Positions 23,763 to 27,380 of a stretch of 27,380 nt of DNA are shown in pieces. The notes below the pieces were generated by a model that was not told the DNA's origin, ran no database searches, and saw nothing but the letters and a program-made list of their open reading frames with translations. How positions within the stretch are numbered: the stretch's first letter is position 1; each line of letters begins with the position of its first letter. Source of the stretch: an uncultured Eubacteriales bacterium (GTDB lineage Bacteria; Bacillota; Clostridia; Oscillospirales; CAG-272); the NCBI GenBank assembly GCA_934371135.1, contig CAKRNO010000018.1, positions 1 through 27,380 on the forward strand, given 5' to 3'. Both the position numbers and the translations under genes were made by a program.

Positions 23763-25897
23763 TGAATACGACCGTTCGGTATCGTCCGAGTGACGGCTCG
23801 GAGATCACGCTCGACCTCGTGCGCGCCTGCGTGACGGGCACCTCGCACGGTGGGGTGCCGCTGACAATCGAGGGGGACACGAGCCTTTTTGCCGTCCGCC
23901 TGCGCGGGCGCGACGGGCAGACCCGCACGTTTGACGTGCATAACTGCCCCTTTCAATCCTTTGACGGCACCGTTGCCGTCTATGAAAACGAAGAAGTGAC
24001 CGTGCGCCTCTCCCTGCGGGCGATCGACGGCGGGGTGGCGTTTCGGCTACATCTCGGGAACAGGACCGATATGCTCCCCGAATGGGTGGAACTCATGTCC
24101 GTCGAGGTGGGCGGCGCCCTGCGCGCAGAGCCCGGCGGCAGGGGGGCTGTCGTCTGGCCGTATAACGAGGGGTGCCTTGTCACCGATATGTCGCTCCGGG
24201 AGAAGATGCCGTTCAAATACTGTGAGCCGATCTATCCCTCCCGCGGCGCTTACAGCATTTTCCCGAACATGGTCTGTTCCCAGTTCCTCGCGTATCTTGC
24301 CGACGGGGCGGGACTGTACCTCGGAATGCACGACCCCGAGCGCACGACCAAACATATCGATTTCCGCTACGGCGGTCACGGGATCAAACTGCAACTACGC
24401 GTGTTCTGCAACGCGGGGTACGGAGAGGATTATGCCATGCCGTTCGACTGCGAGATGCGCCTTTTCGGTGGCGACTGGCAGGAGGCGTGTGAGATCTACC
24501 GCGACTGGTTCGAGGCGCATTTGCCGACGGGGCTCCGAAAGATACGGGACAACCCCGATCTCCCCGCCTGGTACGGGGCGTCGCCCGTCGTCGTGACCTA
24601 TCCCGTGCGCGGTACCCGCGACACAGGCGATATGGCGCCGAATGACTTCTTTCCGTACGAACGCGCTCTGTCACTTCTCGGAGAGGTAGCTGAGAAGACG
24701 GACAGCCCGGTCATGGCGTTGCTCATGCACTGGGAGGGAACGGCGCCGTGGGCGCCGCCCTACGTCTGGCCGCCCTTCGGCGGGGAGGCGGCACTCCGGG
24801 CATTCACCGAGGACGCCCACGCCCGGGGAATGCTCGTCGGGTTGTATGCCAGCGGGCTCGGCTATACCCTGCACAGCCATGTGACGGATTATGACGGCAC
24901 GGCGGCATTCGCACGGGATCGGATTGAAGAATTGGTCTGTACCGATACGGACGGCACGGCGAAGAGCGTCATCTGCACGGCACAGCGGGAGGGGTACGAT
25001 CTCTGTCCCGCCTGCGAGAGAACAAAACGCATCATCGCGGGGGAAGTCTCACGCGTGTGTGCGAGCGGCATCGACTATATGCAGGTGCTCGATCAGAACC
25101 ATGGCGGTACGTCCTATTTTTGTTACAGCGACCGGCACGGGCACGTCCCGGCGCCCGGCAAATGGCAAGCAGAGGCGGGCGGGGAACTGCTGGATCGGAT
25201 CGACCGACACGGGGTGCTTCTCGGGTGCGAGAGTGCCGCCGCCGAGCCGAATATAGCCCGTTTGGCATTCAGTGACAACCGCTTTGAGCTCAATTATTAT
25301 AGCGGCACGCCGATCCCCGTGTATGCGTATCTTTACCATGAGTATGTCAACAACTTCATGGGGAATCAGATCTGTGCCATGTTGAACAAGTGTGAAACAA
25401 ACTACACGATGCGCGCCGCTTACAGCTTCGTGGCGGGGGATATGCTGACGGCGGTCTTTGTTGCCAAGGGTGGCGAAACGCGGTTGCTGCACAGCTGGTG
25501 CGACTGGATTGCGCCACGGGAGCAGACGGTGGATACCGGGGTGGCGCTTGCGTTCCTGCGTACGCTGAACGGCTGGCGGCGAAAGGGCGGAAAGCCTTAT
25601 CTGCACACGGGGCGCATGACCCGCCCGCTCGCGGTTGCCTGCGGGGAGACGCAGTACACCCTCGACGGCGGACATGATGTGCTGTCGGTGCCCGAGGTGC
25701 TGACGTCTGCCTATACGGCGGAGGGGAATACCGTGCAGTTTATTGTCAACTATCAGTTACATGAAGTGACGGTGACACTGCCGAGACCTGTCGGCGGCTA
25801 TACCGACAGTGATCTGACCGATTACCGCGCCCCGACCGATACGTGGACGCTCGCGCCCCTCTCGGTCGTGATGCTGGAATGCGGGCATACCGATTAA
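23759..25897 (+). CDS. DUF6259-type predicted glycoside hydrolase
   Basis: This 712-residue protein looks like an uncharacterised glycosidase. Residues 1-255 are beta-rich. From about 268 the sequence enters a barrel-like domain with WYGASPVVVTYPVRG, GDMAPNDFFPY (290-300), LLMHWEG (321-327), the aromatic-rich WAPPYVWPPFGG (331-342) and GMLVGLYASGLGY (357-369). Two acids sit in plausible catalytic places: D445 in MQVLDQNHGG and E491 in GCESAAAEPN. I believe the family is DUF6259, placed by memory of these motifs; activity is unknown. There is no signal peptide, so it is cytoplasmic. The start codon overlaps the mannosidase stop in ATGA; a second ATG is 3 bases on. Beside GH38 and manA it probably works on the same imported glycan. 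Confidence 0.82.
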   Translation: MMNTTVRYRPSDGSEITLDLVRACVTGTSHGGVPLTIEGDTSLFAVRLRGRDGQTRTFDVHNCPFQSFDGTVAVYENEEVTVRLSLRAIDGGVAFRLHLGNRTDMLPEWVELMSVEVGGALRAEPGGRGAVVWPYNEGCLVTDMSLREKMPFKYCEPIYPSRGAYSIFPNMVCSQFLAYLADGAGLYLGMHDPERTTKHIDFRYGGHGIKLQLRVFCNAGYGEDYAMPFDCEMRLFGGDWQEACEIYRDWFEAHLPTGLRKIRDNPDLPAWYGASPVVVTYPVRGTRDTGDMAPNDFFPYERALSLLGEVAEKTDSPVMALLMHWEGTAPWAPPYVWPPFGGEAALRAFTEDAHARGMLVGLYASGLGYTLHSHVTDYDGTAAFARDRIEELVCTDTDGTAKSVICTAQREGYDLCPACERTKRIIAGEVSRVCASGIDYMQVLDQNHGGTSYFCYSDRHGHVPAPGKWQAEAGGELLDRIDRHGVLLGCESAAAEPNIARLAFSDNRFELNYYSGTPIPVYAYLYHEYVNNFMGNQICAMLNKCETNYTMRAAYSFVAGDMLTAVFVAKGGETRLLHSWCDWIAPREQTVDTGVALAFLRTLNGWRRKGGKPYLHTGRMTRPLAVACGETQYTLDGGHDVLSVPEVLTSAYTAEGNTVQFIVNYQLHEVTVTLPRPVGGYTDSDLTDYRAPTDTWTLAPLSVVMLECGHTD

Positions 25898-25914
25898 GAG
25901 CGGAGGAAAAACCA

Positions 25915-26862
25915 ATGACGAAACCGATTCTTTTCACCCCGGCGATGAAGTCGTATCTGTGGGGCGGAACGGCACTGATGGAGAAGTGGGGGAAGACCGC
26001 CACAGAGGCAACGGTCGCCGAGTGTTGGGAACTGTCCGCGTATGCGGGGTGTGAGAGCATCGCCCGGGGCGGAGACTGCGACGGAATGCCCCTCGGGGAG
26101 ATTGTGGAAAATCACCCGGATTGGTTCGGCTCCGCCGCCCGGGACGGGTTCCCGATCCTCGTCAAGCTCATCGACGCGGCAAAGGACCTGTCCGTGCAGG
26201 TACACCCGGACGATCTGTATGCCCGCGTGCATGAGGGAGATCGGGGCAAGACCGAGATGTGGTATATTGCGGACGCCGTACCGGGTGCCGCCATCTATTA
26301 CGGCTTTGCACGGGACGTCAGCCGTGAGGAAGTGGAAAAGAGTATCCGGGAGAATACCGTCACCACCCTGTTACAGAAGGTCCCCGTTACAAGGGGAGAT
26401 GCGTTTCTTGTCCCAGCAGGGACGGTACACGCTCTCCTTGCCGGGGTGACGGTCATTGAAATTCAGGAGAGCTCCAACGTGACCTACCGGGTGTATGACT
26501 ATGACCGCCGGGATAAGGACGGCAACCCGAGACCGTTACATATTGAGAAAGCCTTGGAGGTGATGAACCTCCGGGCAAGGGAAGTACCGCAAGCCAAAAC
26601 AGCCACTACAGTTTCTACCGGTGTCACGGAACGCAAGCTCGCCTGCTGTCATTACTTCCGCACGTCGGAAATTAATATCCATGACGGAACCTATGAGATA
26701 GCCCCGAAAGATACCTTTGTGACCTTTACGGTCGCGGACGGTGAGGGGATCTTCACGGACGACGGGAGAGAAATCCGAAAAGGGCAGACATGGCTCATCC
26801 CGAACGGCTGCTCTGCAAGAATAGAAGGAAAAGGTCTGACACTTGTCACGACGGTTGTCTGA
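25915..26862 (+). CDS. manA: Class I mannose-6-phosphate isomerase
   Basis: This 315-residue protein is a cupin-fold, zinc-dependent isomerase that interconverts mannose 6-phosphate and fructose 6-phosphate, feeding mannose into glycolysis. Zinc-site motifs are visible: QVHPDD (near 98-103), KTEMWYI (near 113) and PAGTVHAL (near 166). YRVYDYDR (near 192) and the short-form length match the Bacillus ManA type. I chose the ATG at 25915 because GGAGG at 25902-25906 precedes it and homologues start here; an in-frame upstream ATG lies within the DUF6259-type gene. It lies 17 bases after that gene and 3 bases before the ROK kinase gene, giving a mannosidase-kinase-isomerase set. Confidence 0.95.
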   Translation: MTKPILFTPAMKSYLWGGTALMEKWGKTATEATVAECWELSAYAGCESIARGGDCDGMPLGEIVENHPDWFGSAARDGFPILVKLIDAAKDLSVQVHPDDLYARVHEGDRGKTEMWYIADAVPGAAIYYGFARDVSREEVEKSIRENTVTTLLQKVPVTRGDAFLVPAGTVHALLAGVTVIEIQESSNVTYRVYDYDRRDKDGNPRPLHIEKALEVMNLRAREVPQAKTATTVSTGVTERKLACCHYFRTSEINIHDGTYEIAPKDTFVTFTVADGEGIFTDDGREIRKGQTWLIPNGCSARIEGKGLTLVTTVV

Positions 26863-26865
26863 ACT

Positions 26866-27380
26866 ATGAAATACTATATCGGAATCGACATCGGCGGTAC
26901 CTCTATCAAGGCAGGTATCGTCGATGAGAATGGGAATATCCTCGTCAAGGATGCAGTAAAGACCGACGCAAGACAGGAACGTCTTGCCCCCGATGCCGCC
27001 GCCCTCGCAGAACAGCTTCTCCTACAGGCGGGGCTCAAAAAAGAGAATATCACCGGGGTCGGTATGGGCATCCCCGGGACGGTAGACGCGAAAAACGGGA
27101 TTGTACGGTACTCGAATAATATCGCCATCAGCGACCTGCCCATAGCGGCACAGTTCCGCGCCCTCTTCGACTGCCCGATCGAAATCGGGAACGACGCAGA
27201 CGCGGCGGCACTCGGGGAGCTGTATTTCGGCTCCGCCCGGGGGATGCGGAACGTCATATTCGTTACGCTCGGTACCGGGGTCGGTACAGGCATCATTCTA
27301 AATGGCAAGCTGCTTGCCGGGAGCGAGGGGGGACACCTCTGCATCCGTACCGGCGGGGTACAGTGTACCTGCGGCAGACA
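26866..27380 (+). CDS. ROK-family sugar kinase (partial, cut by the window end)
   Basis: The first 171 codons of a ROK kinase are present. It opens MKYYIGIDIGGTSIKAGIVD with the ATP phosphate-binding DIGGT. It continues with GMGIPGTVD, GNDADAAALGE (the catalytic Asp region) and TLGTGVGTGII. It ends in the SEGGHLCIRTGG stretch and the start of the CTCG zinc motif. ROK kinases phosphorylate glucose, mannose, fructose or N-acetyl sugars in the cytoplasm. Next to manA and GH38, mannose or glucose phosphorylation is likely (inference). The start is 3 bases after the manA stop without a clear ribosome binding site, so translation is probably coupled. There is no N-terminal DNA-binding domain, so it is a kinase and not a NagC-type repressor. 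Confidence 0.93.
   Translation, partial: MKYYIGIDIGGTSIKAGIVDENGNILVKDAVKTDARQERLAPDAAALAEQLLLQAGLKKENITGVGMGIPGTVDAKNGIVRYSNNIAISDLPIAAQFRALFDCPIEIGNDADAAALGELYFGSARGMRNVIFVTLGTGVGTGIILNGKLLAGSEGGHLCIRTGGVQCTCGR

Overview
The window reads as a high-GC member of the Bacillota, most likely an uncultured gut-type clostridium. The basis is strong AGGAGG ribosome binding sites, Gram-positive lipoprotein signal peptides, a PocR/AraC regulator, a sugar ABC importer with no ATPase gene of its own, and dense carbohydrate-active genes. No ribosomal or housekeeping marker is present, so the assignment stays at class level. I see no tRNA, rRNA, CRISPR array, transposase or phage gene.

Layout. Positions 1-660 hold no gene I can support. 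At 667-1722 lies a six-helix membrane protein, distantly YesL-like, followed by a strong terminator (1881-1913). A PocR-AraC regulator (2098-2928, minus strand) is divergent from a long plus-strand series. The shared intergenic region (2929-3275) has an extended -10 promoter candidate in each direction and two mutually exclusive hairpins. The plus-strand series encodes a cytoplasmic GH20 hexosaminidase, a GH112 galactosyl-HexNAc phosphorylase, two ABC permeases, a solute-binding lipoprotein, a GH123-like (DUF4091) lipoprotein, a 1151-residue modular lipoprotein, a 502-residue lipoprotein, a 49-residue peptide and a 726-residue secreted modular protein. It ends at a clear terminator (20560-20591). 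A second unit with its own promoter candidates then encodes a GH38 alpha-mannosidase, a DUF6259-type protein, mannose-6-phosphate isomerase (manA) and a ROK sugar kinase cut by the window end.

How the genes may work together (inference). Surface proteins capture and perhaps trim a glycan containing galactose, N-acetylhexosamine and mannose. The ABC importer brings oligosaccharides in. GH20, GH112 and GH38 lack signal peptides and so would dismantle them in the cytoplasm. GH112 phosphorolysis yields galactose 1-phosphate, while mannose released by GH38 would be phosphorylated by the ROK kinase and isomerised by ManA into glycolysis. Host N-glycans, mucin O-glycans or milk-type glycans all fit; the sequence does not decide between them.

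The least described part is 13072-20554. Two large surface proteins share a recurring beta-rich 'FYxYNP...W...AGxWTxV' module joined by helical repeats. Two proteins share a Cys-x2-Cys module. A 49-residue peptide with an excellent ribosome binding site sits between them.
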